DNA from: an uncultured Halomonas sp.
Lineage (GTDB): Bacteria > Pseudomonadota > Gammaproteobacteria > Pseudomonadales > Halomonadaceae
Direction of reading: 5' to 3'
Assembly: GCF_947500835.1 (NCBI RefSeq)
Contig: NZ_CANMTQ010000006.1
Location: 124,001 to 188,000, forward strand
DNA length: 64,000 bases
Shown: positions 27,129-36,723 of the stretch, piece after piece
How the letters are laid out: every line of letters starts with the position of its first letter
Numbering within the stretch: the stretch's first letter is position 1
Notes under the pieces: model-generated
Told to the model about the DNA's origin: nothing
Database searches by the model: none
Seen by the model: the letters and a program-made list of their open reading frames with translations, nothing else
Translations under genes and position numbers: made by a program

Positions 27129-28172
27129 TTAGTAGACGATGCGAAAAAATATGGCTGAGCGTCGTTTCTGGGTCCTGGCGGGCAAGCGATGGTAGGTCTC
27201 TGACTTTTCCAGCGCCTCAGCGCTTGGGTAGATGATCGGATCCTGCTTGAACTCTGTCGGCAAGAGTTCTTCTGCGGCCCGGTTGGGCGTCGCATAACGA
27301 ATATAGCGTGCGTTTCGTGCAGCAATGTCGGGTTCGTTGAGAAAATTGATGAACTGCTTGGCGGCAGCCTTCTCCGTCGAGGCGCTGAGAACGCTCAGGT
27401 AATCGACCCAGACATTACCGCCCTCCTTGGGGAGTACGAAGGCGATATCGTCGCTGTAGCCCTGCACCATCAAGGCGTCACCGCTATACATGATGCCCAT
27501 GGCGATCTCACCGCTTACCAGGGCGGAATGTTCATCCAGAGAAAGATACTTATAGGTCTTGACCGCGGATGCCTGGGCTTGCAGCAGTGCTTCCGCTTCC
27601 TTGAGTTCCTCCATATCGGTACTGTTGAGCGAGTACCCAAGCGCCTTGAGCGCCGCGCCAATGAGCTCCGGACTATCGCTGATCATGCTTACCTTGCCAT
27701 GCAGCATTGGGGCTGGACGAAACAGATCCATCCAGCTTGAAACGGTGAACGGAACGAGATCCCGACGATACGCAATACCCACCGATCCCCAGGAATAAGG
27801 CACCCCATAGGCATCGGCCTCTTCATACGTCGTGCGCCAACGCGGATCGATATGCTTCAGGTTGGGAATAGCCGTTTCGTCAAGCGGTTCCAGCCAGCCG
27901 CGCTTGGCCAGAATCCGTATCGAGGCGCCGCTTATGAGCGCTACATCGAAGCCCTTGCCCTCGGTCTCGAGCAGGAGTTCGTTGCGCGCGGTATCGGAAT
28001 CGAAATAGCTTTGTTTGACCTTGATATCGGTGCGCTGTTCGAACTCTGTCAGTATCTCTGGGTCGATGTAATCCGACCAGTTGAGGAATAACAACTCTGT
28101 TGACTCCGCCTGGGCAGGAACACAGCCAAACAACAGAAGGGAGGCCCGCCACGCGGCTTTGTATTTGTTCAT
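27129..28172 (-). CDS. PotD/NspS-like periplasmic polyamine-binding protein, copy 2
   Basis: A 347-residue paralogue. The ATG at 28172 (MNKYKAAWRA) is chosen by alignment with copies 1 and 3; an upstream ATG at 28187 adds five residues. Signal peptide cleavage is near PAQA. The binding motifs are conserved: FLNWSDYIDPEILTEF, ALGYSLNSTDMEEL, WVDYLSVLSAST. MMYNGDA of copy 1 is IMYSGDA here and PYFWGT is PYSWGS, changes in or near the expected pocket, so ligand preference may differ. The ribosome-binding site is weak. Confidence 0.83.
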   Translation of the reverse strand: MNKYKAAWRASLLLFGCVPAQAESTELLFLNWSDYIDPEILTEFEQRTDIKVKQSYFDSDTARNELLLETEGKGFDVALISGASIRILAKRGWLEPLDETAIPNLKHIDPRWRTTYEEADAYGVPYSWGSVGIAYRRDLVPFTVSSWMDLFRPAPMLHGKVSMISDSPELIGAALKALGYSLNSTDMEELKEAEALLQAQASAVKTYKYLSLDEHSALVSGEIAMGIMYSGDALMVQGYSDDIAFVLPKEGGNVWVDYLSVLSASTEKAAAKQFINFLNEPDIAARNARYIRYATPNRAAEELLPTEFKQDPIIYPSAEALEKSETYHRLPARTQKRRSAIFFRIVY

Positions 28173-28256
28173 ATTATTGGTATTCATCAATTGGTCGCCC
28201 GAATGTCAGATAGATCGGCGAAAGGAAAAAAAGCTTGAGCGAGCGAATGTCAGCGC

Positions 28257-29303
28257 CTAGTAGACAATGCGCGAAAAGATCGCCGAGCGGTTTTTTTGCG
28301 CCCGGGGCGGCAAGCGGCGATAGGTTTCCGATCTGTCCAATGCCTTCTTGCTCGGATAGACGACAGGATCGTTCTTGAAATCCGCCGGCAGGAGCTTTTC
28401 CGCAGCCAGGTTAGGCGTCGCGTAATGGACGTATTGCGCGAGACGTGCAGCAATCTCCGGCTCGTTGAGAAAGTTGATGAACTGCTTGGCGGCGGCCTTT
28501 TGGGTGGAAGCGCTGAGTACACTCAAGTAGTCGGTCCAGATGTTGCCGCCTTCCTCGGGAAGCACGAAGGCAATGTCGTCGTTGTACTCCTGCAGCATTA
28601 GCGTATCGCCGTTGTACATCATGCCCATGGCCACCTGACCGGTCACCAGGGCGGAATCCTCATTCAAGGAAAGGTAGCGGTAGGTTCTGACCGCGGGGGC
28701 CTGGGCGTGAAGCAGCGCCTCTGCTTCATCGAGCTCTTCTGGATTGGTGCTGTTAAGCGAATAACCAAGCGCCTTCAACGCCACACCGATCATATCCGCG
28801 CTATCGCCGATCATGCTGATCTTGCCCTTTAGCGCCTCAATGGGTTGCAGCAAGTCCATCCAGCTCGAAACCGCGAAGGGAACGATGTCCTTGCGATAGA
28901 CGATACCCACCGTCCCCCAGAAATAAGGCACGCCAAAGTCTTCTGCTTTTTCATGCTCGGTACGCCAGCGGGGATCGACATGCTTCAGATTGGGAATAGC
29001 CGTTTCATCCAGAGGCTCAAGCCAGCCGCGTTTGGCCAGGATTCGAATCGAGGCCCCATTGATGAGCGCCACATCGAATCCCTGACCCTCGGTCTCGAGC
29101 AGCAACTCATCCCGCGCCGAGTCAGAATCGAAATAGCTTTGTTTCACCTTGATGCCGGTGCGCTGTTCGAATTCGATCAGAATTTCCGGGTCCATGTAAT
29201 CCGGTCAGGTAAAAAACACGAGCTGATTTGTTGCCGCTGCTTGAGAAACAGGGCCAATCACAAGCAAAAGGACTACTACCCATACGGCTTTCAATTTATT
29301 CAT
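28257..29303 (-). pseudogene. PotD/NspS-like binding protein, copy 3, with in-frame TGA at codon 33
   Basis: The frame runs from ATG 29303 (MNKLKAVWVVV, a good signal peptide) to 28257, 348 sense codons apart from a TGA at 29207-29205. At this point copies 1 and 2 read LNWGDY or LNWSDY; copy 3 reads T-stop-P-D-Y, so the stop replaces the Trp that stacks against the polyamine in PotD-type proteins. The frame is kept on both sides and the remaining 316 codons are intact and well conserved. An ATG at 29195 could make a cytoplasmic fragment without a signal peptide. Either a young pseudogene, readthrough or a sequencing error. Confidence 0.8.
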
Positions 29304-29590
29304 ATTGTCGATATCCGTCGATTACCTGCAAGGTCGCAATCGTCAAGAAACCAGCGCGTGTTCGACACGACTAGAAAAGGCTAAATAGAGCCCTGAGCGG
29401 CATTCAATGCCACCGATATTCGGCACGGATCGATTTTCTCCAGGTACACCATAAAACGGCGACTGGACATATAGCTTGAGCGTTGTTGATACAGGTTACG
29501 GTCCTTCGACGATCAAACGATCGGCGAAGAACCATTGAAGAAAGGATGACAAACATCGTGACGCTAGATTTACCGTCGCGCTGAAGATGA

Positions 29591-30112
29591 TTACTTTTTC
29601 GGTGAAGTAGTGTTGCCAGGCTTGCCAGAAACAGAGCCGTCGGTTCCTCTTGCGGTCGTCGTACCAGCACCGTCTTTCTTTGTAGCGTTTTTCGTTGAGG
29701 TTCCCTTGCTTGAAGAGCTCTTGTTTGCAGAATCCTGGGTTGAAGGGGTATCGATTAAAGCGCTGGGGTCTTCTTTTTCAAACGTACTGCTGTGTGTTTC
29801 CGAGTCCGGCGCTGGTGGGGCAACACTATCGGCGGCTACGAGTGCCGGCGATGCTGCCATGGCGTTCTTGTCGTCCAGGGCAGCTTCAAGCGCCCCCACC
29901 TGCTTTTCAAGCGCCTCGACACGGCTACGGGTGCGCTGAAGCACGTCCATGAGAATATCGAAATCCTCCCGGGTCACCAGCTCCATACGCTCAAAGGCAC
30001 TGCGCATGGCGCCTTGTACCGTGCGCTGGATCTCTTCCGGGGCACGGGATGCATCCTGTAAACGCTCACCAAACTGCTGTGCCAGTCGGCTGAACGGATC
30101 GTTGCCTGTCAT
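29591..30112 (-). CDS. ubiK: Ubiquinone biosynthesis accessory factor UbiK (BMFP domain)
   Basis: A 173-residue protein. The ATG at 30112 has AGGAGCG upstream. Residues 1-80 are the family domain: DPFSRLAQQFGERLQDASRA, VQGAMRSAFERMELVTREDF, and a coiled coil (RSRVEALEKQVGALEAAL). The remaining 90 residues are a low-complexity Ser/Thr/Lys/Ala tail, longer than in the E. coli protein. UbiK binds UbiJ and assists the aerobic Ubi complex. Divergent from glnK. Confidence 0.9.
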   Translation of the reverse strand: MTGNDPFSRLAQQFGERLQDASRAPEEIQRTVQGAMRSAFERMELVTREDFDILMDVLQRTRSRVEALEKQVGALEAALDDKNAMAASPALVAADSVAPPAPDSETHSSTFEKEDPSALIDTPSTQDSANKSSSSKGTSTKNATKKDGAGTTTARGTDGSVSGKPGNTTSPKK

Positions 30113-30289
30113 GTGACGCTCCTTTAATCGATGAACTATACCCACTCTATCTCAAAGCATACGCAAGGATGATATGACGCGCATGGACCAAATTGGTGCA
30201 GCCTGCAAAAGACATGACATCTTGCAGTGCATCAACCACCTTCCATTCAGGTGCTCGGCTATCTTAGCCCTTCCATAAACACATTTTAG

Positions 30290-30709
<420 letters not shown>

Positions 30710-30721
30710 GAGATAACAACA

Positions 30722-31966
30722 ATGACAGAACTCGATTACGCGCTGGACACGTTTTACTTTCTCATGTGCGGCGTGCTGGTCATGTGGATGGCAGCCGGTT
30801 TCTCCATGCTGGAGGCGGGCCTGGTGCGCTCGAAGAACACTGCGGAAATCCTGACCAAGAACATCGTCTTGTTCGCCATCGCCTGCACCATGTATCTACT
30901 GATCGGTTACAGCCTCATGTATGCCTCCAATGCCGGCGGCATTCTACCCAGTTTGGGCTTTCTGATCGGCGAGGAGAATAGCGTCGATGCTGTGCTCGCC
31001 GGCGGCGACGATGCCCCTTATTACTCCGCTCGGGCGGACTTCTTCTTTCAGGTGGTCTTCGTCGCCACCGCCATGTCTATCGTTTCCGGGGCAGTGGCGG
31101 AGCGCATGAAACTCTGGGCGTTTCTGGCTTTCGCCGTGGTCATGACCGCTCTCATCTATCCGGTGTCCGGTTTCTGGACCTGGGGCGGGGGCTGGCTTTC
31201 AGAGCTTGGTTATTCGGATTATGCCGGCTCCGGCATCGTGCATCTGGCCGGTGCTTCCGCTGCCTTGGCTGGCGTGCTGGTACTGGGTCCTCGCCGGGGC
31301 AAGTACGGCAGAAATGGCGCCATCTATGCCATTCCCGGGGCCAACATGCCTCTGGCGACCCTGGGCACGTTCATCCTGTGGATGGGCTGGTTCGGCTTCA
31401 ACGGCGGCTCGGAGCTCAAGGTGTCCGATGTCGGCTCCGCCAACAACGTCGCCCAGGTACTGCTCAACACCAACGCGGCTGCAGCCGGGGGCGTGATCGG
31501 CGCCCTGATCCTGGCCAAGCTGTGGTTTCGCAAGGCAGACCTGACCATGATCCTCAATGGCGCCATCGGCGGCCTGGTTTCCATTACCGCGGACCCTCTC
31601 TCCCCTACAGGGCTTGGCGCAACCTTCATCGGCGCCGCGGGCGGCGCCATCGTGCTGGCAGGTATCGTGGCACTCGACAAACTCAGGATCGATGATCCGG
31701 TGGGCGCCATTTCGGCCCACGGCATCGCGGGAATCTGGGGTGTGATGGTGGTGCCGCTGACCAACGAGAGTGCGGGCTTCATGCCTCAACTAATCGGTAC
31801 CGTCGCCATCTTTGCCTGGGTGTTCAGCGCCAGCCTTATCGTGTGGTTGATCCTCAAGGCGGTCATGGGCATTCGTGTCAGCGAAGAGGAAGAGTACGAA
31901 GGGGTCGATCTGGTCGAGTGTGGCCTGGAAGCCTACCCAGAATTTATAGTCGGCGGCAACAGATGA
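30722..31966 (+). CDS. amtB: Ammonium transporter Amt
   Basis: A 414-residue membrane protein with 11 predicted helices. Motifs: AGFSMLEAGLVRSKN, YPVSGFWTWGGGWLSELG, SGIVHLAGASAALAGVLVLG (pore His), WFGFNGGSEL and ISAHGIAGIWGVM (second pore His). No cleaved signal peptide is obvious, unlike the E. coli protein. The ribosome-binding site is AGGAGATAACA. Co-transcribed with glnK and closed by a terminator with a UUCG tetraloop. Confidence 0.95.
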   Translation: MTELDYALDTFYFLMCGVLVMWMAAGFSMLEAGLVRSKNTAEILTKNIVLFAIACTMYLLIGYSLMYASNAGGILPSLGFLIGEENSVDAVLAGGDDAPYYSARADFFFQVVFVATAMSIVSGAVAERMKLWAFLAFAVVMTALIYPVSGFWTWGGGWLSELGYSDYAGSGIVHLAGASAALAGVLVLGPRRGKYGRNGAIYAIPGANMPLATLGTFILWMGWFGFNGGSELKVSDVGSANNVAQVLLNTNAAAAGGVIGALILAKLWFRKADLTMILNGAIGGLVSITADPLSPTGLGATFIGAAGGAIVLAGIVALDKLRIDDPVGAISAHGIAGIWGVMVVPLTNESAGFMPQLIGTVAIFAWVFSASLIVWLILKAVMGIRVSEEEEYEGVDLVECGLEAYPEFIVGGNR

Positions 31967-32001
31967 GCCCCGACGCACCGGTGAGCTGGCGTGCTCCTAC
32001 T

Positions 32002-32025
32002 GGCCCTCTTCGGAGGGCCTTTTTT
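32002..32025 (+). terminator. Terminator of glnK-amtB
   Basis: GGCCCTC (32002-32008) and GAGGGCC (32013-32019) enclose a UUCG tetraloop and are followed by six T residues. Confidence 0.9.
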
Positions 32026-32084
32026 ATTCGGAGAGTTGGCGGTGTATGCTTTAGACCCATTACGATCGCAAACTCGACCCCTGA

Positions 32085-32441
<357 letters not shown>

Positions 32442-32462
32442 TGACCGTTACCGCCGAAAGCA

Positions 32463-33239
32463 TCATTTCTCCACGAAAGCGCGCTCGATGACATAGTCGC
32501 CGGGCTCGCCCATGCGCGGCGATATCTTGAAGCCCAGGCCATCGAGCAGCGCGCTGGTATCCACCAGCATCGATGGGCTGCCGCAGATCATGGCCCGATC
32601 CTGGCGCGGATCGATCGTGGGAATCCCCGTGTCCTCGAACAGCTTGCCGCTTTCGATATGGTGGGTAAGGCGCCCCGTGGTATGAAACGCTTCCCGGGTC
32701 ACGGTGGGGTAATAGATCAGCTTGTCGCGAATCTCGTCGCCCAGATACTCATGGGCCGGCAGGGTCTTGCTGATGAAGTCCGCATAGGCCAGCTCATTGA
32801 CATGGCGCACGCCGTGTACCAGCACGACCTTCTCGAATCGCTCATACACTTCCGGGTCCTGAATCAGGCTCAGGAACGGCGCCAGGCCGGTACCGGTGGA
32901 GAGCATATAAAGATTGCGCCCGGGCAGTAGATCATCGGTCACCAGGGTGCCCGTCGGCTTACGGCTGACCATGATCTGGTCGCCGACCTTCAAGTGCTGC
33001 AAGCGCGAGGTCAGCGGGCCATCCTGCACCTTGATGCTGAAGAATTCGAGGTGATCCTCGTAGTTGGGGCTGGCGATCGAATAGGCCCGCATCAGCGGCT
33101 TGCCTTGGACTTCCAGACCGATCATCACGAACTGGCCATTCTTGAAGCGCAGGCTGCGTTCCCGGGTGGTGCGAAAACTGAACAGTGACTCGTTCCAGTG
33201 ATGAACACTGAGCACGTCTTCCAGAGCGAACTTGCTCAT
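32463..33239 (-). CDS. fpr: Ferredoxin-NADP+ reductase
   Basis: A 258-residue FAD enzyme of the bacterial Fpr subclass. Motifs: FAD-binding RAYSIASPNYEDHLEFF, KPTGTLVTDDLLPG, the NADP-binding GTGLAPFLSLIQDPE and the C-terminal AFVEK typical of Pseudomonas Fpr. It balances NADPH and ferredoxin/flavodoxin pools in oxidative stress. It is divergent from a FinR-like LysR gene with 147 bp between them, the arrangement known from Pseudomonas. Confidence 0.94.
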   Translation of the reverse strand: MSKFALEDVLSVHHWNESLFSFRTTRERSLRFKNGQFVMIGLEVQGKPLMRAYSIASPNYEDHLEFFSIKVQDGPLTSRLQHLKVGDQIMVSRKPTGTLVTDDLLPGRNLYMLSTGTGLAPFLSLIQDPEVYERFEKVVLVHGVRHVNELAYADFISKTLPAHEYLGDEIRDKLIYYPTVTREAFHTTGRLTHHIESGKLFEDTGIPTIDPRQDRAMICGSPSMLVDTSALLDGLGFKISPRMGEPGDYVIERAFVEK

Positions 33240-33345
33240 AAAATCTCCAGTATATATGGCCTTTAGTTATATAAAATGTCCCAATATTATTCTGTAATTA
33301 TATGCGGCCTTGAAATATCTGTTAAATGGTTTATTTGAATAACGA

Positions 33346-33364
33346 TTATCTACAATGTAGATAA
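33346..33364. promoter_or_regulatory. Perfect palindrome upstream of finR (LTTR operator candidate)
   Basis: TTATCTACA (33346-33354) and TGTAGATAA (33356-33364) are perfect 9-bp arms around one base. It lies 23 nt before the LysR start, in the gap shared with fpr. A self-binding site of the regulator is the simplest reading. Confidence 0.6.
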
Positions 33365-33386
33365 CGCCGCACCCAGGACACCTCCA

Positions 33387-34313
33387 ATGCGCTATACCCT
33401 GCGCCAACTCGAAGTTTTCGTGGCCATTGCCCAGCACGAAAGTGTTTCCCAGGCGGCTCAAACCCTGGCGCTTTCCCAGTCCGCCGCCAGCACGGCCCTG
33501 GCGGAATTCGAGCGGCAGTTCGACTGCCAGTTGCTTGATCGCATCGGCAAGCGCTTGAAGCTCAACGCACTGGGCTTTCAGGTGCTGCCCAAAGCGGTAG
33601 CGCTGCTCGACCGAGCCGAGGAGATCGAAGAGCTGCTCAGCGGTCAGCGTGGCGTCGGCCTGCTGGATATCGGCGCCACCCTGACCATCGGCAACTACCT
33701 GGCGACCCTGCTCATCAGCGACTTCTTGAAGCGCCACCCGGGCAGCCGGGTGCGTTTGCAGGTGCGCAATACCGCGACAATCATCGACCAGATCGCCCAT
33801 CACGAGCTGGACCTGGGCCTGATCGAAGGGGACTGCCAGCATCAGGACGTCGTCATGCAGCCCTGGGTGGAAGATGCCCTGACGGTTTTCTGCGCCCCCA
33901 ATCATCCGCTGGCCAAGGCAAAAAAGGCGAGTCTGAACAGACTGCTGCAAGAAACCTGGATCATGCGGGAACAAGGCTCCGGCACGCGCCTGACGCTCGA
34001 ACAAGCCACCCGACACCGTCGCGGCCGTTTCGATATCCTGCTGGAACTGGAGCACACCGAAGGCATCAAGCGGGCGGTGGAGTCCGGGCTCGGTATTGGC
34101 TGCGTCTCTCGGCTGGCCCTGCGTGACGCTTTTCGCCGAGGCAGCCTGGTGCCCATAGCGACGCCAGAACTCGACCTGCGCCGCCAGTTCACCTTCATCT
34201 GGCATCGTCACAAATATCTCACTGCCGGCATTCGTGAATTTTTGCGGCTGTGCCAGCAGATGACCGAGGATATCCAGCGCATCGATGAGATCGAGCTGCC
34301 TCGCGTCCTGTAA
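33387..34313 (+). CDS. finR: LysR family regulator, FinR-like
   Basis: A 308-residue LTTR. HTH at residues 3-60 (LRQLEVFVAIAQHESVSQAA, LSQSAASTALAEFERQFDCQ), linker helix LLDRAEEIEELLSG and an effector domain from about residue 90 (LDIGATLTIGNYLATLLISD). Its divergent pairing with fpr matches Pseudomonas FinR, which activates fpr under superoxide or sulfur-starvation signals. The symbol rests on this context plus family match. Confidence 0.8.
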   Translation: MRYTLRQLEVFVAIAQHESVSQAAQTLALSQSAASTALAEFERQFDCQLLDRIGKRLKLNALGFQVLPKAVALLDRAEEIEELLSGQRGVGLLDIGATLTIGNYLATLLISDFLKRHPGSRVRLQVRNTATIIDQIAHHELDLGLIEGDCQHQDVVMQPWVEDALTVFCAPNHPLAKAKKASLNRLLQETWIMREQGSGTRLTLEQATRHRRGRFDILLELEHTEGIKRAVESGLGIGCVSRLALRDAFRRGSLVPIATPELDLRRQFTFIWHRHKYLTAGIREFLRLCQQMTEDIQRIDEIELPRVL

Positions 34314-34315
34314 GC

Positions 34316-34348
34316 AAACCGGCCCGAGCTAGTAGCTCGGGCCGGTTT
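34316..34348. terminator. Bidirectional terminator between finR and chemoreceptor
   Basis: Perfect 15-bp arms (AAACCGGCCCGAGCT and its complement) with a 3-nt loop, A- and T-flanked, between convergent genes. Confidence 0.9.
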
Positions 34349-34365
34349 AGTTTCTACATGAAATG

Positions 34366-36504
34366 TCAGGCCAGTTCGCTCTCCTGATGCTCAGTCGTTT
34401 TCCGTGCTGCCGGGGGCGGCGTCAATAGCGTCTTGTCATCATTCCTGGCTGCCAGTGTAAACGCCCCCACGATCTGGGCGAGCCGCTGGGACTGTTCCTG
34501 CAATTGACCGGCGGCAGTGGTGGATTCCTCCACCATGGCGGCGTTCTCCTGGGTCATGCGATCAAGCTCGGTAACCGCTTCGTTGACCTGACCGATGCCC
34601 TGGCTCTGCTCATTGGTGGCGGCGCTGATCTCACCCAGCACGTCGGTGACTCGGGCCACACTGGTCACGATCTCATCCATGGTGGTGCCTGCAAGACGTA
34701 CTTGTTCCGCGCCGGCCCGGGTCTTGTTCGAGGAGTTGTCGATCAGCTCCTTGATCTGCTGGGCGGCGTCAGCACTGCGTCCCGCCAGTTGACGCACTTC
34801 AGACGCCACCACCGCAAAGCCGCGGCCCTGCTCTCCGGCTCGGGCGGCTTCCACGGAAGCGTTGAGCGCGAGCAAGTTGGTCTGGAAGGCAATACCGTCC
34901 ATCACCGTGACGATCTCCGCGATCTGTTTTGAGGATGCATCAATCTCGTCCATGGTCTGTACCACTTGGGAAACCACTTCACCACCGCGAGTCGCCACTT
35001 CCGAGGCGGACTCGGAGAGCTTGTTGGCCTGGCGGGAAGACTGGGCGGTGTGCTCGACGGTACTGGTCAGCTGCTCCATGGAGGCGGAAGTTTCCTGAAT
35101 GTTCGAGGCCGCAGTCTCGGTACGACCGGACAGATCCTGCCCACCCATGGCGATTTCGGTGGCGGCAGTGCGCACGGATTCGCTGCTGTCCCGCACGTCC
35201 AGTAACACGTCATTGATCTTGTCGGCGAAGGCATTGAACTGCGTCGCCAGTTCTGCGGTTTCGTTGCGCCCTTTTACCGGCAGACGCTGGGTCAGATCGC
35301 CCTCACCAGAGGCGATATCCCGCATGCGATCCGCCAGTCGGCGCAGCGGACGAGCGATACTGGAACCCATGAACCAAAGGGCAATCAACCCTGCGGCAGC
35401 GACCAACAAGCCAACCAGCAACATGCCGATGATACTGTTGGTGCTTTGACTTCTCAGATCACTTTTAAGCAACTGCAAATCCGCCAGTACCACTGCTTCA
35501 GGCAATTGCACCAATAGCGTCCAGTACACCCCGGAATTGGCGATCTCGAAGGGTAGATACAGCTCCACTTGTCCTGCTTGTGTATCCCAATGTGTCGTTG
35601 GCTTGTTGCCTGTCAAACTTTTCAGATGCTCGGCTACGTCCTTGTTGAGTACGTCTGCCGCCAAAGTACCTAGACGTTTGTCGTCCGGCGTGTAGCCAAC
35701 CAGGCCGCCTAGCGGGGCGATCAGTGCCATGCTGCCGGCGCCCTCGTAAAGCGCGTTATTGGCCTTGACCAGACTTTGCTGAATGAACGCTGTGCCCAGA
35801 TCGGCGCCGGCTACGCCACGAAACTCACCCTCGACAATAATTGGCACGTTGAATGAGGTGGCGGACTCAAAGGCATCGTCATCGAATTCCAGGGGCACCG
35901 GGTCGATGATGCAGGGGCGCAGGGTTTGCTTGGGGCATTCGTAATATTCGTTTGCTCGAACGCCGAGCGCGATAATTTCGTCACTGTTGATGTCATCAAG
36001 CATGTCGACTTCGACTTCACCTTCTTCGGTGCGATACCACCAGGGTGTAAAGCGCCCGTTTGCAAAGTAGCCATCGGATTCGCGCTCGATATGATCAGCA
36101 TCAATATCGAAAGCATTGGGCTCCCAGCCAATATACGCAGCATCCAGTTCGGGGTAGTCAGCCAACGTCTCGGCGATCAGCTGTGACAGCTCGTCACGGC
36201 TCATGGCTAGAATTGGATCACCCTTGGCATCGGCTTTACCCATCAATTCGCTGGTTTTTGCCAGCATCGAGGCCACCGCCATGGGCATGTCCAACTGACG
36301 CTGAATCTGTCCCGCCTGTGCCTGACCGAGAGCAACCAGCCGCTCATCGATAGCCTCTTCAAGCAGTGCTTGGGTACGGGTCTCTACCGTGTTCTGCGTG
36401 TGCGAGGCGGTGATCGTGGCATAGATCAACAGCGCCGCCACCACGAACAACAAACAGGTACCTGCTAACGCCACAATATAAGGGCGAATTGATTTGAAAT
36501 GCAT
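34366..36504 (-). CDS. Methyl-accepting chemotaxis protein with dCache sensor
   Basis: A 712-residue chemoreceptor. ATG at 36504 has AGGAAAA upstream; the longer frame adds 65 unlikely residues. TM1 about 9-33, periplasmic double-Cache domain about 45-330 (with YPELDAAYIGWEPNAFDID and FRGVAGADLGTAF, the latter a membrane-proximal Cache signature), TM2 about 350-372, HAMP, then the signalling domain with hairpin tip EAARAGEQGRGFAVVASEVR. No C-terminal CheR-binding pentapeptide is evident (ends HQESELA). Ligand unknown; dCache receptors of this type often bind amino acids. Confidence 0.92.
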   Translation of the reverse strand: MHFKSIRPYIVALAGTCLLFVVAALLIYATITASHTQNTVETRTQALLEEAIDERLVALGQAQAGQIQRQLDMPMAVASMLAKTSELMGKADAKGDPILAMSRDELSQLIAETLADYPELDAAYIGWEPNAFDIDADHIERESDGYFANGRFTPWWYRTEEGEVEVDMLDDINSDEIIALGVRANEYYECPKQTLRPCIIDPVPLEFDDDAFESATSFNVPIIVEGEFRGVAGADLGTAFIQQSLVKANNALYEGAGSMALIAPLGGLVGYTPDDKRLGTLAADVLNKDVAEHLKSLTGNKPTTHWDTQAGQVELYLPFEIANSGVYWTLLVQLPEAVVLADLQLLKSDLRSQSTNSIIGMLLVGLLVAAAGLIALWFMGSSIARPLRRLADRMRDIASGEGDLTQRLPVKGRNETAELATQFNAFADKINDVLLDVRDSSESVRTAATEIAMGGQDLSGRTETAASNIQETSASMEQLTSTVEHTAQSSRQANKLSESASEVATRGGEVVSQVVQTMDEIDASSKQIAEIVTVMDGIAFQTNLLALNASVEAARAGEQGRGFAVVASEVRQLAGRSADAAQQIKELIDNSSNKTRAGAEQVRLAGTTMDEIVTSVARVTDVLGEISAATNEQSQGIGQVNEAVTELDRMTQENAAMVEESTTAAGQLQEQSQRLAQIVGAFTLAARNDDKTLLTPPPAARKTTEHQESELA

Positions 36505-36691
36505 GATCGATATTTTCCTGTTCCGGTTCTTGTACGCCGGCGATGACACGTAATGACTAGCGCAGACGTTTAGCGTCCTATCGACCCGCGCGATTAAAAC
36601 TTTAGTCTTATCTAGAAAGGCAAATGGAACAGAATGGGAAAGCAGGGGTATTTCAATGTGGAAAATCGACACTTGTATGCCGATAAAAGAT

Positions 36692-36716
36692 GGCCGCACC
36701 CTGGAAAGGTGCGGCC
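36692..36716 (-). terminator. Terminator of the host attachment protein gene
   Basis: GGCCGCACC (36692-36700) and GGTGCGGCC (36708-36716) form a 9-bp stem; on the minus strand it is followed by ATCTTTTAT. Confidence 0.8.
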
Positions 36717-36723
36717 GAGAGGA

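Noticed and set aside
29205..29207. Selenocysteine at the TGA in sensor copy 3
   Set aside because: No SECIS-like hairpin was noticed just downstream and paralogues have Trp, not Cys.
30187..30197. ACCAAATTGGT palindrome as NtrC site upstream of glnK
   Set aside because: One half resembles TGGTGCA but the spacing is 3 rather than 5, and it lies close to the ubiK start; too weak to call.
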